Below, piece after piece: positions 1-8,363 of a stretch of 62,041 nt of DNA (position 1 is its first letter; each line of letters opens with the position of its first letter). The stretch comes from an uncultured Prevotella sp. Its GTDB lineage: Bacteria > Bacteroidota > Bacteroidia > Bacteroidales > Bacteroidaceae. The stretch covers positions 1 to 62,041 of the forward strand of contig ONHQ01000015.1 of assembly GCA_900317685.1 (NCBI GenBank), read 5' to 3'. The position numbers and the translations under genes were made by a program. Under the pieces are notes generated by a model. That model saw nothing but the letters and a program-made list of their open reading frames with translations, made no database searches and had not been told where the DNA came from.

Positions 1-231
1 TCCCTTGAACAACTCCTGGAAGTTGTCCTTCTCGTTGATGTCGTAGTAGGCTTCGAGCATGTTCAGGAACAGACTCTTGCCGAACCGGCGCGGGCGTACA
101 AGGAAAAGGAAGTTGCCTGCCCGTTCCATCCGCTCGAAGAACATACTCTTGTCCACCAGATATTTGTTTTCCCTCCGTACCTGCTTAAAGTCACAGATGC
201 CATAGGGAATGCGCTTGAAATCGTTGTTCAT
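1..231 (-). CDS. AAA-ATPase-like family protein, N-terminal fragment
   Basis: The first 77 codons of a gene that runs off the left edge of the window. The translation starts NNDFKRIPYGICDFKQVRR and continues through YLVDKSMFFERM to a P-loop-like motif, RPRRFGKSLFL. That combination is the hallmark of the AAA-ATPase-like family (PF09820), large in Bacteroidales, whose members usually end in a PD-(D/E)XK nuclease-like domain; that part lies outside the window. The ATG at 229-231 sits 23 bp after a TAnnTTTG promoter box. The physiological role of this family is not established. The family assignment is secure from the motif; the function is not known. Confidence 0.85.
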   Translation of the reverse strand, partial: MNNDFKRIPYGICDFKQVRRENKYLVDKSMFFERMERAGNFLFLVRPRRFGKSLFLNMLEAYYDINEKDNFQELFKG

Positions 232-254
232 CGTCTTGTTGCTTATCGTTGTTG

Positions 255-262
255 CAAATATA
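255..262 (-). promoter_or_regulatory. Promoter -7 box for the AAA-ATPase-like gene
   Basis: Read on the minus strand this is TATATTTG, matching the Bacteroidota -7 consensus TAnnTTTG, 23 bp before the ATG at 231. Confidence 0.6.
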
Positions 263-404
263 ACCTTTTCCTTTCAGATAAGCAAAACTTGGAGGAAGAA
301 AATAGAAATAACCACGACGACTTTCCCACGGCAACATTGTCAGACTGCCAACAGAAGCGCTTGTCACGCTCTGAATTGTCTTGCTTTCTGACAATTTTCG
401 GCCT

Positions 405-749
405 CTGAGAATGCGATTTTCTGAAACAAGTGGGTATTTGACGGAAAAGACGTGAATTTCAGCACATTTCTACAACTCACTGAAAGCCAATCACTTGTAA
501 TTTGCCAACACACTTTCTTCCTTTGATACTACTGATTTGCTCTTGTCAGAAAGCCTTTCTGACCCTATCAGCACGCTTTACTGACCACCTCAGAAACGGT
601 TTCTGACCACTACAGAAACCGTTTCTGATCACTACAGAAAGCCTTTCTGATAAGAAGACAATGATTTTTGCTGGATTTCACAAGCCTTTTCTGCTCAAAA
701 GCCGCCATTATTCTCTCTAGAATACAAGAGAAAGTTGACAGACTTTTGT
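405..749. repeat. ~345-bp dispersed intergenic element, copy 1
   Basis: This stretch shares both ends with a second region at 45938-46281. The left end is CTGAGAATGCGATT here and CTGAGAATCGATT there. The right end is a 37-bp block (713-749) that matches 46245-46281 at 32 of 37 positions and starts CTCTCTAGAAT. Length is 345 bp here and 344 bp there. The interior differs in sequence but in both copies holds 22-bp-period repeats. The right end lies 10 bp beyond the stop codon of the DUF4294 gene. No ORF of note is inside. It may be a non-autonomous mobile element or a transcribed 3' UTR element. Confidence 0.6.
547..656. repeat. 22-bp tandem array, 5 units
   Basis: Units start at 547, 569, 591, 613 and 635, exactly 22 bp apart. 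Each holds a small inverted repeat of the form CAGAAA-nnn-TTTCTG followed by a spacer such as ACCACTA. The units differ by point changes that often keep the dyad, for example GCC, CGG or CCG in the centre. Confidence 0.85.
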
Positions 750-759
750 AAAGCTAATT

Positions 760-1437
760 CTACAGCTGTCCCGCCTCCACGAGGAGCACGACACGCTCTG
801 TGAGGCGGTCGACGCCCTTGGGCTCATAGTCCTTTTTCAGGCTGGCGCCAAACACCCAGGCGAAGGCTTGGTAGAAGCCGGCACGCACGGGACCGAGAAA
901 AGCTTTGATGAGGTCGTAGCTGGAGCTGTTGCATTCGCGATAGACGAGCTTGATGAGCAGCTTACCCTGGCTGTAGGTGAGCTTCTTCATGCGTGGCGTG
1001 TATTCCTTCTTGATGTCGGCCTCCACGCGCTTCATGTGCTCGTCCTTGGCCTTCTTGTTGGGCAGTGTCTCGAGGTAATCGCCGGTCTCGATGATGATGC
1101 GGTTGACTTCCTTGGCAATGGGGAGCACTTTCTTCACATTGTAGACCAGGCGGTTGAAGGCAGCACGCTCCTGCGCGTTCTTGAAAACAGGCTGAGTGAA
1201 CACCCACACATTATTGAGTTCTACATACTGGATGGAGTCACGCCCCATGAGCACCTTGCCTACCTTCACCATCGGCACGAAGGTGGGGTTGTCCATATCC
1301 ACCTGCATATCCTCGGGATTGACATGGCCCGGATGGTCGATGTCGCCCTGTGCATGGGCGGCAACCACCATGCAGAGACACACGGCAACCAGCGCGACAT
1401 GCTTCCACATTCTGATGATGTAATCTGCAACCTTCAT
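760..1437 (-). CDS. DUF4294 family exported protein
   Basis: An exported protein of 225 residues of unknown function. An N-terminal signal peptide ends at VVAAHA, so the mature protein would start with Gln. The rest is charged and probably helical, with a Lys/Glu-rich stretch (KKAKDEHMKRVEADIKKEY) and a Tyr-Arg-Glu-Cys segment near residue 175. It resembles DUF4294 proteins, a Bacteroidota-specific family. A TAATTTTG box (1446-1453) lies 8 bp before the chosen ATG; the ATG at 1410, starting MWKHVALVAV, is an equally good start and would leave a normal leader. No partner gene suggests a role: the upstream neighbour is the YejM-like gene, across about 400 bp of repeats. Confidence 0.75.
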   Translation of the reverse strand: MKVADYIIRMWKHVALVAVCLCMVVAAHAQGDIDHPGHVNPEDMQVDMDNPTFVPMVKVGKVLMGRDSIQYVELNNVWVFTQPVFKNAQERAAFNRLVYNVKKVLPIAKEVNRIIIETGDYLETLPNKKAKDEHMKRVEADIKKEYTPRMKKLTYSQGKLLIKLVYRECNSSSYDLIKAFLGPVRAGFYQAFAWVFGASLKKDYEPKGVDRLTERVVLLVEAGQL

Positions 1438-1445
1438 AACAGCCG

Positions 1446-1453
1446 CAAAATTA
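1446..1453 (-). promoter_or_regulatory. Promoter -7 box for the DUF4294 gene
   Basis: TAATTTTG on the minus strand, 8 bp before the ATG at 1437 and 35 bp before the alternative ATG at 1410. Confidence 0.55.
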
Positions 1454-1605
1454 CACAGATTTGGGCTGATACGGAAATAAATTAAGTTATATTTTGATGA
1501 CTTTCGCTCTCTCAGCGCAAAATCGTCTGATACGACCATCCTTCCTTTCTGCTTCAACAATAAAAGGAAAGAGACAGAAAGCAAGCCCAAAGAAGAAAGT
1601 ATGAC

Positions 1606-1737
1606 AGAATTGAGAATTTGCGAAGAGAGAATTGAGAATTTGCGAAGAGAGAATTGAGAACTTTTCGTTGGAGAATTGAGAACTTTTCGTTGGAGAATTG
1701 AGAATTTATAGCGTCAGAATTGAGATATATTCCTGAT
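1606..1737. repeat. 22-bp tandem array, 6 units
   Basis: Units beginning AGAATTGAGA start at 1606, 1628, 1650, 1672, 1694 and 1716, exactly 22 bp apart. Units 1 and 2 are identical, 3 and 4 are identical, and 5 and 6 diverge in the second half. The rest of the 1438-1850 gap holds only the DUF4294 promoter and the palindrome listed next. Confidence 0.92.
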
Positions 1738-1755
1738 TCCATTGCAATGGAATCA
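1734..1755. repeat. 22-bp perfect palindrome after the array
   Basis: A perfect dyad centred on ATTGCAAT, directly after the sixth 22-bp unit and itself 22 bp long. It could be a protein-binding site or a cruciform; there is no T-tract to support a terminator. Confidence 0.7.
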
Positions 1756-1850
1756 AGAATACTACCCAATATAAAGAGTGGATAACGCCTCTCGCCTATT
1801 CTCCCAGCGAGGTCGTTGGGCGGCAAGTCCGTGAGGCGGTTCCAATCTGT

Positions 1851-3665
1851 CTATTTCTTGAAATAGCGGTTCAGGCAATCCATTGCCTGATTGAACTGCT
1901 TCACGTTGACATGATAGCCGGGAAGCGGACGCAGATGCTTGTCGGTAATTGTCAGCGAGCCGTCGCCCTCCTTCTTCAGAATCACGTCACCCGGAGCGAT
2001 AAAAGCATATTGCAGATCACCGCCCACCACCTGCCAGGCACGGGAAGCGTGGCTGGCAGAAAGCAGATGACCGACGCTGTAGTCCGAGATTGGGTTGGTC
2101 ACGCCCAGATAGTCGTGCATCATCGTGGGCACGATGTCGTAGTGTGTCGTGCGGTAGGCATATTGATGGGGCTTCTGTCCGGGGATATGCAGGATCAGCG
2201 GCACGCAGACCTGCCAGCGCGAGAAGTTACCGTTGTGCGTCCAATAGTTCATATGGTTCTCATTGAACTCCTGTCCGTGGTCACCGGTGAGCATGATGAT
2301 CGTGTTCTTGTCGAGTCCCTCACGCTTCAGCGCCGTGAACACCTGGGCCAGGAAGAGGTCGATGTTGTAGCAACAGTTGCGATAGAGGTTGAAAAACGGC
2401 GTGGGGTCCATGTCGTTGGTCAGTTTGGAATAGTCAGCCTCTGACCATGCCGGACGGAAAGGCTTGTTTTTGTCAGCCGGCAAACCGATGGCATGGGCGA
2501 GATCATAGAAGAGCATGGAATAGAAAGGCTTGCCCGATTTCTTCAGTTCGGGCAGCTCACGGATGAAGTCATCCGTGATCCGCTTGTCACGGTCGTAGGT
2601 GGTTGCTCCCGGAGTATCTGTTTGCAGATGGGGCACGCGCTGGAAGACGATGCGGGAGAATGGCGGATTCTTCAGCGTGGCACTGGCGTGGATGCGTATG
2701 TTGTAGCCTTCGTCCAAGAGCGTGTTGATGAAGGGCGGACTGACATGGCCGCTCTCCATGCTGTTCCAATAGATCGACGGCACACTGAAGAACATGCCGA
2801 AGATGGAATAGCGCGTACCGTTGGAACTGCTGAAATGGTTGTGGTACCACTGATTGTCCATAGCAAACTGCCAGGCCGCTGGCATCGTTTCCTTGGTCAG
2901 CGTACGCATGTTCCACGAGTCAATGAGTATGAAGATAATATTCGGTCGCTTGGCGTTGGCGACCTTCAATGGATGCAACGGGAAGTTGACATTGCCTTTT
3001 CCCACATTTGCGTTCAGCACATTGGGAGAATGCTTCACTCCCCAGCTCTCCAGCGTACGGGTAGCTTCCAATGGAAAATAATAGGGAATCACACGCGTGG
3101 AACTGATGATGGAGCCACGCTGCACGAAGGCGCCGTAGGTGTGCAGACCGTTGGCTACCAGCAGACAGCCCACCAGCCCCCAGGCCAGACCACGGGAAAG
3201 GCGACGGCTGAAGCTCCATTTGCCCGCCAGCCACCAGAGTCCGAGGACCACGAGCACAAGGAAGGCGATGATTAGCGCCGACTTGAAGTAGACGACACCT
3301 CCAATATTGAAGATCTCGCCCGCACCGGGTCCGGTGAGCATATTGAGGATGATGCCGTTGAAATGGAAGCGATAGATGCGGAATATCTCCAGATTAGCCA
3401 CGATCAGCACCAGCAGAAGACACTCTGCAACAATGGTCAGCGTGCGGCCGATCTTCTCATGATGGGTCAGTGCACAAGGCAGACAGAACACCAAGAACAC
3501 GGCGAGGTTGATCAGCGCCGCATGGGACAGACACGAGGTGACAAAATAGCACATGCCCACAAAGTCCATCATCTCTGCCGTGGTATCAGCAAAGAGATAA
3601 CAGAAGAACAACAGCCCCATGAGCAAGGTCGTCAGGAAATAGAAACTTATAAATTTTGCTTTCAT
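1851..3665 (-). CDS. YejM/PbgA-like inner-membrane sulfatase-family protein
   Basis: A protein of 604 residues with about five membrane segments in the first 180 residues, then a periplasmic alkaline-phosphatase/sulfatase-fold domain. The domain opens at RPNIIFILIDS (D249), has a Thr in NGTRYSIFG (T284) where LtaS-type enzymes carry the nucleophile, and GDHGQEF at 461-467. Size and layout match YejM (PbgA/LapC) of enterobacteria, about 586 residues, which senses periplasmic LPS and tunes LpxC stability, rather than lipoteichoic acid synthases; this organism should have no lipoteichoic acid. Whether the domain is catalytic here cannot be told. The LPS-assembly genes nearby suit an LPS role. 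A TAACTTTG box ends 4 bp before the ATG, so the mRNA is probably leaderless. Confidence 0.75.
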   Translation of the reverse strand: MKAKFISFYFLTTLLMGLLFFCYLFADTTAEMMDFVGMCYFVTSCLSHAALINLAVFLVFCLPCALTHHEKIGRTLTIVAECLLLVLIVANLEIFRIYRFHFNGIILNMLTGPGAGEIFNIGGVVYFKSALIIAFLVLVVLGLWWLAGKWSFSRRLSRGLAWGLVGCLLVANGLHTYGAFVQRGSIISSTRVIPYYFPLEATRTLESWGVKHSPNVLNANVGKGNVNFPLHPLKVANAKRPNIIFILIDSWNMRTLTKETMPAAWQFAMDNQWYHNHFSSSNGTRYSIFGMFFSVPSIYWNSMESGHVSPPFINTLLDEGYNIRIHASATLKNPPFSRIVFQRVPHLQTDTPGATTYDRDKRITDDFIRELPELKKSGKPFYSMLFYDLAHAIGLPADKNKPFRPAWSEADYSKLTNDMDPTPFFNLYRNCCYNIDLFLAQVFTALKREGLDKNTIIMLTGDHGQEFNENHMNYWTHNGNFSRWQVCVPLILHIPGQKPHQYAYRTTHYDIVPTMMHDYLGVTNPISDYSVGHLLSASHASRAWQVVGGDLQYAFIAPGDVILKKEGDGSLTITDKHLRPLPGYHVNVKQFNQAMDCLNRYFKK

Positions 3666-3669
3666 GCTG

Positions 3670-3677
3670 CAAAGTTA
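3670..3677 (-). promoter_or_regulatory. Promoter -7 box 4 bp before a start codon
   Basis: TAACTTTG on the minus strand, then CAGC, then the ATG of the YejM-like gene. Transcription would start at or within a base or two of the start codon. Confidence 0.65.
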
Positions 3678-3756
3678 GCTATTTTTTCTGATTCCCTATC
3701 CTCCCGGTGGCTTTTCATGCGCTGTCGGGCTTGTCTTTTCTTGCTATTTCTGCCTC

Positions 3757-4893
3757 TCAGCGCCCCAGCACCCTTCTGTACTCTTCCAACATCTGCTCTG
3801 CCACACGGTTGCCCTCGAAGCGACGGACATATTCGCTGCCACACTGAGCTACGCGCCGGCGCTCTTCGTCATCGGCGAGCAGTCGGTTGAGAGCCGCCGC
3901 CATGGCATCGCTGTCGTCGGGATCGACATAGCTGTTGTCCGGTCCGCCGGCCTCTTCCAGACAGGAGCCGGTGGCCGCCACCACAGGCAGCCCGCTCTGA
4001 GCTGCCTCAATAACGGGCACGCCAAAACCCTCGTAGCGCGAAGGATAGACAAACACGTCGGCCATCTGATAGAGCGCGGGCAGGTCGGCATTAGGCACGC
4101 CATGGAGCAGCACGATGCGGTCGTCGACACCATGGTGGGCGGCATACTCCATTACCTCATTGGTGTAGGACGTCTTGCGCCCGACGATGACCAGACATTC
4201 CCGGCGGGGCAGCTGGGGCAGGGCTTTCACGGCGAGCATCACATTCTTGCGCTCCTCGATGGTGCCGACGTTGAGGATATAGTGGTCGGGCAGCGCATAG
4301 CGGCGCCGCACTGCCGCCCGCTCGTCGTCGCCGGCGGTGCGCCGGAAGTCGCTGCTGCAATTCTGATAGATGACATCAATGCGGTCGGCAGGGTAATCGG
4401 AGTAGTAGAGGATGTCGCGCTTGGTGCACTCGCTGATGGCGATGATGCGGTCGGCCTCGCGCAGCGTGCGGTAGAACTTGCGGCGATAGAGCATCACGTC
4501 GAGCCGATGATAGTATTCGGGATGGCGCAGAAAGATGAGATCGTGGATCGTCACTACGGTCTTGATGCCCGCACGGCGCACGCCCTGGGGCAGTTCACCG
4601 GTGAGTCCATGATACAGGTCGATGCCGTCGCGCCGCAGATCCGTCACGATGCCCTTGCCGCGCCACAGGTCCTGGGCCAGCCGCCAGTGCTTGCCCGAAT
4701 AGGCAAACCGCAACCGCTCTGACGCGTGAACCTGACCACGCAGGTCGGCGCGCCCCTCGTCGGGGGCATAGAGCACGAGTTCGGGACAGTCACTGCTGCC
4801 GGTCAGCGCATTGACCAGATTGCGTCCATAGCTTCCTAAGCCCGACGCGTTGCGCACGATGCGCTTCGCGTCCATTCCTATTTTGATGTTCAT
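3757..4893 (-). CDS. Glycosyltransferase family 4
   Basis: A GT-B retaining glycosyltransferase of 378 residues that transfers a sugar from a nucleotide-sugar donor to a growing glycan at the cytoplasmic face. The N-terminal Rossmann half opens MNIKIGMDAKRIVRNASGLG, the acceptor-side loop is VVTIHDLIFLRHPEYY, and the donor half contains ILNVGTIEERKN and the E-x7-E segment SRYEGFGVPVIEAAQSG. These fit mannosyl- or rhamnosyl-transferases acting on surface polysaccharide. The start at 4893 is chosen over upstream in-frame codons because a TATCTTTG box ends 4 bp before it and homology begins there. It is transcribed alone, divergent from the LicD gene at 5219. Donor and acceptor cannot be read from the sequence. 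Confidence 0.88.
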   Translation of the reverse strand: MNIKIGMDAKRIVRNASGLGSYGRNLVNALTGSSDCPELVLYAPDEGRADLRGQVHASERLRFAYSGKHWRLAQDLWRGKGIVTDLRRDGIDLYHGLTGELPQGVRRAGIKTVVTIHDLIFLRHPEYYHRLDVMLYRRKFYRTLREADRIIAISECTKRDILYYSDYPADRIDVIYQNCSSDFRRTAGDDERAAVRRRYALPDHYILNVGTIEERKNVMLAVKALPQLPRRECLVIVGRKTSYTNEVMEYAAHHGVDDRIVLLHGVPNADLPALYQMADVFVYPSRYEGFGVPVIEAAQSGLPVVAATGSCLEEAGGPDNSYVDPDDSDAMAAALNRLLADDEERRRVAQCGSEYVRRFEGNRVAEQMLEEYRRVLGR

Positions 4894-4897
4894 GCTA

Positions 4898-4905
4898 CAA
4901 AGATA
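4898..4905 (-). promoter_or_regulatory. Promoter -7 box 4 bp before a start codon
   Basis: TATCTTTG on the minus strand, then TAGC, then the ATG of the GT4 gene. This is the same leaderless geometry as at 3670-3677. Between here and the LicD promoter at 5117 I see only a second plus-strand candidate box, TACTTTTG at 4994-5001. Confidence 0.65.
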
Positions 4906-5116
4906 TGGATTCTTTCTAATACAACTCACGATTTTCCCACAAAAAAATAGATGGAAACACCAAAAAGCATCATTTCTCTGTGTTTTCATCCGTTACTTTT
5001 GCTGCTGCCAACCATCACATGATGCGAATAAGACTAAATACGAGATACGGAGGAGAAGACTCTGTCCTTTTCTCTACTTTTCCAAAGGTAGTCATTCATA
5101 ATTCACTAAAAAGTAG

Positions 5117-5124
5117 TACCTTTG
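5117..5124 (+). promoter_or_regulatory. Promoter -7 box for the LicD gene
   Basis: TACCTTTG, about 95 bp upstream of the ATG at 5219, which gives a long leader containing the hairpin at 5173-5202. Confidence 0.6.
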
Positions 5125-5172
5125 CAACGATAAAGAATCGAGTAAGTCTATTATCAAGAATGAGAAGAAACG

Positions 5173-5202
5173 CATTGGCAATTCTAAAGTACATTGCCAA
5201 TG
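5173..5202 (+). promoter_or_regulatory. Leader hairpin upstream of the LicD gene
   Basis: A perfect 10-bp stem (CATTGGCAAT paired with ATTGCCAATG) with a 10-nt loop ends 16 nt before the start codon. It has no T-tract, so it is not a terminator. It may affect translation or mRNA stability, or be an operator. Confidence 0.5.
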
Positions 5203-5218
5203 ATAGATTAAAGAGTAT

Positions 5219-6145
5219 ATGGAACTGGTCAACTTGAAACAAGAGACGCGTGACGGCTACACGATAGACGCAAATATGAAAGCCGTGTGGAACATACAGC
5301 TCACGATGTTTCAGCGCCTCATCGACGTGTGCAAAGCCCATGGCCTCAGGCTGTGGTGCGACGGCGGAACACTCTTAGGAGCCATCCGCCACCATGGCTA
5401 CATCCCTTGGGACGACGACATCGACATCGTCATGCCACGCCCCGACTATGACCAACTCGTCAAGTTGGCCGACGAATTCCGGCCCAAATTCTTCCTGCAG
5501 TCGGTCTACACCGATCCCTACTACATCCGCGGCCATGCCCAACTGCGCTGCGAGGGCACCACGTGTGTACGTCCCAGCGAGTCTTACCGCAAGTTCCATC
5601 AGGGCATCTTCATCGACATCTTCCCCATCGACGGCGTACCCGAGGACGTCGCCGCGCGCAAGGCTCTTGTCAAGATCACACGCCACGACATTCGCCGTCT
5701 CAAGGCTGCCGAACTCAACATTCTCTATTCCGGACGCTGGGGACAGGTATTCCGCAAAATCAGCATCCGCCATACGCTCGCTAAATGCGGACGTCAGAAC
5801 TATTTCAAACACATCGAGGACCGCCTGCGCGCCAACCGTGTGGAAGACTCCGCTCACTGGGCTGAGATAACAATCGACGGCGACCAGTTTGTCTTCGACC
5901 GCCATATCTTCGACAAAACGCTGTGGGTGCCCTTCGAGAACATGCAAGTACCGGTGCCGGCCGGATATGACGAGTTCCTGCGTACACAGTACGGTCCGAA
6001 CTATATGACGCCCATCCACGCCGCCAACAACCATGGTACGGTGATGACCAGCACTACAGAAGACTACCGCGAACTGGCGCCGAAGGTCTTCAAGGAATAT
6101 AAGCGCTCAGCCCTAAGCAGACTGTTGAAGAAACTAAAACACTAA
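5219..6145 (+). CDS. LicD family phosphotransferase
   Basis: A protein of 308 residues of the LicD/Fukutin nucleotidyltransferase-fold family, whose members move phosphocholine or other phospho-substituents onto surface glycans. Visible motifs are LWCDGGTLLGAIRHHGYIPW followed by DDDIDIVMPRPDY (the metal-binding Asp cluster), then FHQGIFIDIFPIDGVP. No signal or membrane segment is seen, so it should act on the cytoplasmic side. It is the only plus-strand gene in this part of the envelope region and has its own promoter and leader. A second LicD gene lies at 42859-43698 with the same motif order. The transferred group cannot be inferred, because no choline-activating gene is nearby. Confidence 0.87.
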   Translation: MELVNLKQETRDGYTIDANMKAVWNIQLTMFQRLIDVCKAHGLRLWCDGGTLLGAIRHHGYIPWDDDIDIVMPRPDYDQLVKLADEFRPKFFLQSVYTDPYYIRGHAQLRCEGTTCVRPSESYRKFHQGIFIDIFPIDGVPEDVAARKALVKITRHDIRRLKAAELNILYSGRWGQVFRKISIRHTLAKCGRQNYFKHIEDRLRANRVEDSAHWAEITIDGDQFVFDRHIFDKTLWVPFENMQVPVPAGYDEFLRTQYGPNYMTPIHAANNHGTVMTSTTEDYRELAPKVFKEYKRSALSRLLKKLKH

Positions 6146-6170
6146 AGACTTGCCAAAACACAAAGCAAGC

Positions 6171-6188
6171 ACACCTTATTATATATAG
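6171..6188. repeat. Dispersed motif ACACCTTATT..., copy 1
   Basis: The sequence ACACCTTATTATATATAG recurs with one or two changes at 39081, 39126 and 54207, all intergenic. Confidence 0.5.
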
Positions 6189-6222
6189 CACGCGCAGGAC
6201 AAAGATCCGGCGCGTGCTATAT
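6183..6222. terminator. Bidirectional terminator between convergent genes
   Basis: A 13-bp perfect stem (6183-6195 with 6210-6222) with a 14-nt loop, GC-rich inside and AT-rich at its base, between the LicD gene (+) and the GT2 gene (-). Confidence 0.75.
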
Positions 6223-6234
6223 GCTTTTATGACG

Positions 6235-7242
6235 TTAGTGCAACCAATGATAGACGGTCACGCCTAAGCGATAACGCCAGTCGTTGGGATTGCGACGCCA
6301 CAGCTTGATATAGTGCATGGGCAGGAGCGGCGTACTGAGCCGCATCCGTTCGAGATAATGACTCAGAGCGGGTGTGAGAGTCTGTACTTGCTTGTCGAGC
6401 AGGGCGAGCGCGGGCTCGGTTGTGTCGGCTAAGCGCAACAGACAGTGGCGATAGACAAACTTTGCACGGCGCGCGAGCAGACGCTCGGTGAGCCACTCGA
6501 TATGAGCCGGTATATCGCCGCGACGCACATAGTGCTCAACCATGGATTTCATCACCGTCACATTATCGCGGAAATGCCGGTCCTCCATGCCGTCGGCTAC
6601 CGTCTGTCCCGGCCTGCCCAACGTGTAACGATAGAGCGGAACGGCCACATACCTCATCGTGCGCACAGCCACCAACGGCGTGAAGTTCCACTCCACATCG
6701 GAATAGGAGACTCCCTCGGTCTGTTTATAACCGATACTCCGCACCAATTCGGTCTTGTAAGCCACGTCGTGCATAGTGATCTTGAGGAAGCCATCGTCCT
6801 GATAGACGTCTGCGAGATCCAGATCCTTGTCGGTTTCCCACTTGAAGGTACGCACTTCCTCATGGTCAGTCCATACCTTCACCATGTCGTTCACAATATA
6901 GTCTGCATCCGAGTGCTCAAGGCTGCCGAGATACTTTTCCAACGAGGGCGTATCGAAACAGTCATCGGCATCGAGCACCTTCACGTATTTACCAGTAGCC
7001 AACGGCAGGGCCGCATTGATGCAAGAGCCGTAGTTGCCATTGCTCTTGTCGATGACACGCACCATGTCGGGCCGTTCCGCTTCGAGCGCGCGCGCCAGTT
7101 TCAGTGTACCGTCATGGCTTCCGTCATTGACAATGATCGCCTCGATGCGCTGGTAGCCAGGACAGAGCAGCGAGCGGACACAGCGTTCGAGATAAGCCTC
7201 CATGTTGTAGGAGGGGATGATCACAGTGATGAGCTTGTCCAT
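6235..7242 (-). CDS. Glycosyltransferase family 2
   Basis: An inverting GT-A glycosyltransferase of 335 residues. The nucleotide-sugar fold is clear: ITVIIPSYNMEAYLERCVRS, then IIVNDGSHDGT, then the DxD motif in VKVLDADDCFD. The C-terminal 120 residues are helical and basic and resemble those of capsule or LPS enzymes. It starts 6 bp after the stop of the GT2 gene upstream (7249-8028), so the two are co-transcribed. Substrates cannot be read from the sequence; the setting is outer-core or surface-polysaccharide assembly. Confidence 0.9.
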   Translation of the reverse strand: MDKLITVIIPSYNMEAYLERCVRSLLCPGYQRIEAIIVNDGSHDGTLKLARALEAERPDMVRVIDKSNGNYGSCINAALPLATGKYVKVLDADDCFDTPSLEKYLGSLEHSDADYIVNDMVKVWTDHEEVRTFKWETDKDLDLADVYQDDGFLKITMHDVAYKTELVRSIGYKQTEGVSYSDVEWNFTPLVAVRTMRYVAVPLYRYTLGRPGQTVADGMEDRHFRDNVTVMKSMVEHYVRRGDIPAHIEWLTERLLARRAKFVYRHCLLRLADTTEPALALLDKQVQTLTPALSHYLERMRLSTPLLPMHYIKLWRRNPNDWRYRLGVTVYHWLH

Positions 7243-7248
7243 ATCCTT

Positions 7249-8028
7249 CTATGCGAGCGTGACCAGTCCATAGGGACAGAAAGTACGGTTGCGGTTGTCA
7301 AAGGCTATGTGGCGGTTGCGGTCCACCACAGTGCCGCGGCGATGATAGAGATGATAACAGTTTGCCGCGAACTGCGCATACTTCTTTTTCACGCCGAGGT
7401 TGAGAAGACGGTTAAACAGGTCGATGTCCTCTACCCCGTATCCCGTCAGTTGCTCGTCAAAGCCGTTGGTCTTTTTCAGGTCCTCGGCCCATACCGCCAT
7501 ATTGGCACTGCGACCATAAAGAGGTTTCCAACAATAGAGATAGCGCATGACAGGCTCAAGCCAGGGAGCATGAATGAGATTGGCGCGACGTGTGAGACCA
7601 TGGGTAAAGAAGCCCAAATGAACGGGCTCACCGCTCGTGAGCCTGCGGGTAAGCTCCGGCAGCAACTTAGCACGGCCACCGGCTACAAAGTAGCCCGGCT
7701 CTGCCCAAGCCTCATGGTCGGCGACAAAATGCGAGTCGAGGATGATGTCCTGGTCGATGAAGATGATGTAGTCGCCCGTGCAGTAGCGTCGTAAAGCCTC
7801 ATTGCGCGACATGGCAGCACGGAAGCCCATGTCGGGAATCCACGAATGATAAAGCGGACAAGGAAAGTCGGACTGATACCGTTCGATGAGCTGGCGTGTC
7901 GCGTCCCCGGAACCATCATCCGCTATGATGACTTCATCGGGCATCCGCGTTTGCCGTTTAATACTATCCAAACTAAGCTTTAAGGCCTCCGGCCAATTGT
8001 AAGTTGTGACGATCAAAGAGATTTTCAT
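7249..8028 (-). CDS. Glycosyltransferase family 2, galactosyltransferase-like C-terminus
   Basis: A GT-A glycosyltransferase of 259 residues. MKISLIVTTYNWPEALKLSL opens the fold, EVIIADDGSGDATRQL follows, and IIFIDQDIILD carries the metal-binding Asp residues. The C-terminal part, NMAVWAEDLKKTNGFDEQ then YGVEDIDLFNRLL, is the GT7-type segment that binds the acceptor in galactosyl- and N-acetylgalactosaminyl-transferases. It is the first gene of a two-gene unit with 6235-7242. No clear -7 box is seen in the 335-bp gap upstream. Confidence 0.9.
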   Translation of the reverse strand: MKISLIVTTYNWPEALKLSLDSIKRQTRMPDEVIIADDGSGDATRQLIERYQSDFPCPLYHSWIPDMGFRAAMSRNEALRRYCTGDYIIFIDQDIILDSHFVADHEAWAEPGYFVAGGRAKLLPELTRRLTSGEPVHLGFFTHGLTRRANLIHAPWLEPVMRYLYCWKPLYGRSANMAVWAEDLKKTNGFDEQLTGYGVEDIDLFNRLLNLGVKKKYAQFAANCYHLYHRRGTVVDRNRHIAFDNRNRTFCPYGLVTLA

Positions 8029-8363
8029 GATGTCGATAAATAATTCTTAGTAACAATTGCCCATACCATAGCGATGACTCTGCACCACTCTTGGAAGGCT
8101 AGCCAATCATTATATACTCTTAAATTCTTTTTTCTTATGACGTAAGACAGGCTGAAATCCCCTACTCCTCCCACCATCTTTTTTTCGCGATTTCGGTTTT
8201 CTGATGGTGAATTGTCTGGGGAAACCACAGTTATCCCTTCTTTCCTGATAAATGCAGATACTCAGGCCTACCTTGCACGAAGGAAGACACAAAATGAGCA
8301 CTGCATGGTGATTATCGTTCTTTTTATACATGTAGGACGCAAGCATTCACCCTTGCTCCCGTA
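8029..8363. other. Intergenic gap with nothing recognised
   Basis: 335 bp between two minus-strand glycosyltransferase genes. I see no convincing ORF, hairpin terminator, tandem repeat or TAnnTTTG box. Its length suggests that the GT2 pair downstream has its own promoter of a type I cannot recognise. Confidence 0.4.

Noticed and set aside
547-656. A CRISPR array
   Set aside because: The 22-bp units are contiguous, with no unique spacers between conserved repeats and no cas genes nearby. The same holds for the other 22-bp arrays.
1851-3665. Lipoteichoic acid synthase
   Set aside because: The fold is shared, but the N-terminal membrane block, overall length and Gram-negative context fit YejM/PbgA better.
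8025-8346. Small minus-strand ORFs in the GT gap
   Set aside because: Two overlapping frames without domain features or promoter; composition looks random.
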